NCBI GenBank assembly: GCA_030847615.1
Contig: JAUMIR010000005.1
Location: forward strand, 60,539,001 to 60,603,000
Direction: 5' to 3'
From: Gambelia wislizenii
Taxonomy: Eukaryota > Chordata > Lepidosauria > Squamata > Crotaphytidae
DNA: 64,000 nt
The notes beneath the pieces are model-generated. The model was given only the letters and a program-made list of their open reading frames with translations. It made no database searches and was not told where the DNA came from. Of this stretch, positions 63,548 to 64,000 are shown one piece after another. The stretch's first letter is position 1, and the number at the start of each line of letters is the position of its first letter. A program made the position numbers and the translations under genes.

Positions 63548-64000
63548 ATGACTATGTGACGAATGTTGCTGTCCTTGAGCAAGCAGGGATAACCAGCATT
63601 GAGGCCATGATATTGAGAACACAGCTGTGCTGGGCAGGGCACGTTTCTAGGATGGAGGACCATCGCCTCCCAAAAATAGTACTCTACGGTGAACTCGCCA
63701 CAGGTCAGTGTAAGAGGGGTGCTCCAAAAAAACAATATAAGGACTCCCTGAAACAACATCTCAGGCTCGGCCAAATTGATCACCAACAATGGTCCGCCCT
63801 GGCCTCACATCGGGAGGCATGGAGACGCACTGTCCACAATGCTGTAGCCTTATTTGAGAACTCGCGCCGAACAAGTCTTGAAGAGAAACGACAACGCAGA
63901 AACAATCACAACCCAGAAACATCACCCAAAGAGACCTTCTGCTGTGCTTTCTGCAACCGGACCTGTTTATCTCGGATTGGCCTTTTTAGTCATCAGCGCA
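63548..64000 (+). mobile_element. CCHH-finger LINE 3' portion, cut by the window end
   Basis: Reads (with breaks) LEQAGITSIEAMILRTQL, GHVSRMED, LAQPN-type variants of KRGAPKK, then a finger CAFCNRTC ... LFSHQR at 63938-63999. It matches 53622-54040. It starts inside a Tigger-like MITE. The 3' end lies beyond the window. Confidence 0.88.

Noticed and set aside
1..64000. CRISPR array, operon or bacterial system
   Set aside because: The window is a spliced vertebrate gene with eukaryotic retroelements. The tandem repeats lack spacer structure.
38336..64000. Exons of the next gene (ANAPC10 in mammals)
   Set aside because: I looked for matching peptide stretches on both strands and recognised none. 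The mammalian neighbour is usually well over 100 kb away.

Overview
The window is vertebrate nuclear DNA. It holds the 3' part of one protein-coding gene on the + strand, HHIP (hedgehog-interacting protein), followed by about 25 kb of downstream DNA with no other gene that I can support. Seven coding exons (338-481, 2569-2690, 9052-9175, 16765-16895, 21558-21639, 35036-35184, 38142-38335) join in frame with intact GT/AG sites. They encode residues 386-700 on human HHIP numbering: the last part of the beta-propeller, two EGF-like modules and the hydrophobic C-terminal helix. The 3' UTR begins at 38336. It has a good poly(A) signal at 39697 and possible distal ones near 43.6-43.7 kb.

The repeats point to a squamate reptile, probably a lizard. 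There are tRNA-headed and 5S rRNA-headed SINEs that share a ...CTTGAAGGCACACA tail, L2- and CR1-type LINEs, and several copies of an APE-type LINE whose ORF ends in a CCHH finger. There are also Tigger-like, hAT-like and PIF/Harbinger-like MITEs, Helitrons, and a Ty3/gypsy chromodomain LTR element. The species assignment is an inference.

Layout. 0.3-9.2 kb: exons A-C, with a tandem palindromic MITE array (0.86-1.4 kb), a hAT MITE with a perfect 8-bp target duplication (4059-4462), two Tigger-like MITEs, a solo LTR (6.5-6.9 kb) and a 5'-truncated LINE (8154-8923). 9.2-21.6 kb: a degenerate gypsy element (10341-14840) inserted into a Harbinger-like MITE, a stray second copy of its pol segment (15.5-15.7 kb), exon D, a 5S-derived SINE, an LTR remnant and an L2 reverse transcriptase (18.9-20.7 kb). 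21.6-35 kb is the largest intron. It contains two Harbinger-like elements, Tigger MITEs, a Helitron carrying an 0.8 kb minisatellite (27066-28227), a tRNA SINE and a composite Helitron region (32042-34578). 35-38.3 kb: exons F and G, with an LTR-like repeat and a second 5S SINE between them. 38.3-64 kb: the UTR and intergenic DNA, with further MITEs, CR1 and L2 fragments, an internally deleted LINE derivative (~50.96-51.18 kb) and three further LINE copies, the last cut by the window end.

HHIP is a membrane-associated decoy that binds Hedgehog ligands. Everything else in the window is repeat-derived or unassigned. The most notable observations are structural: nested insertions with readable target duplications, SINEs with swapped promoter heads on a shared tail, an internally deleted LINE derivative, and Helitrons that carry minisatellites.
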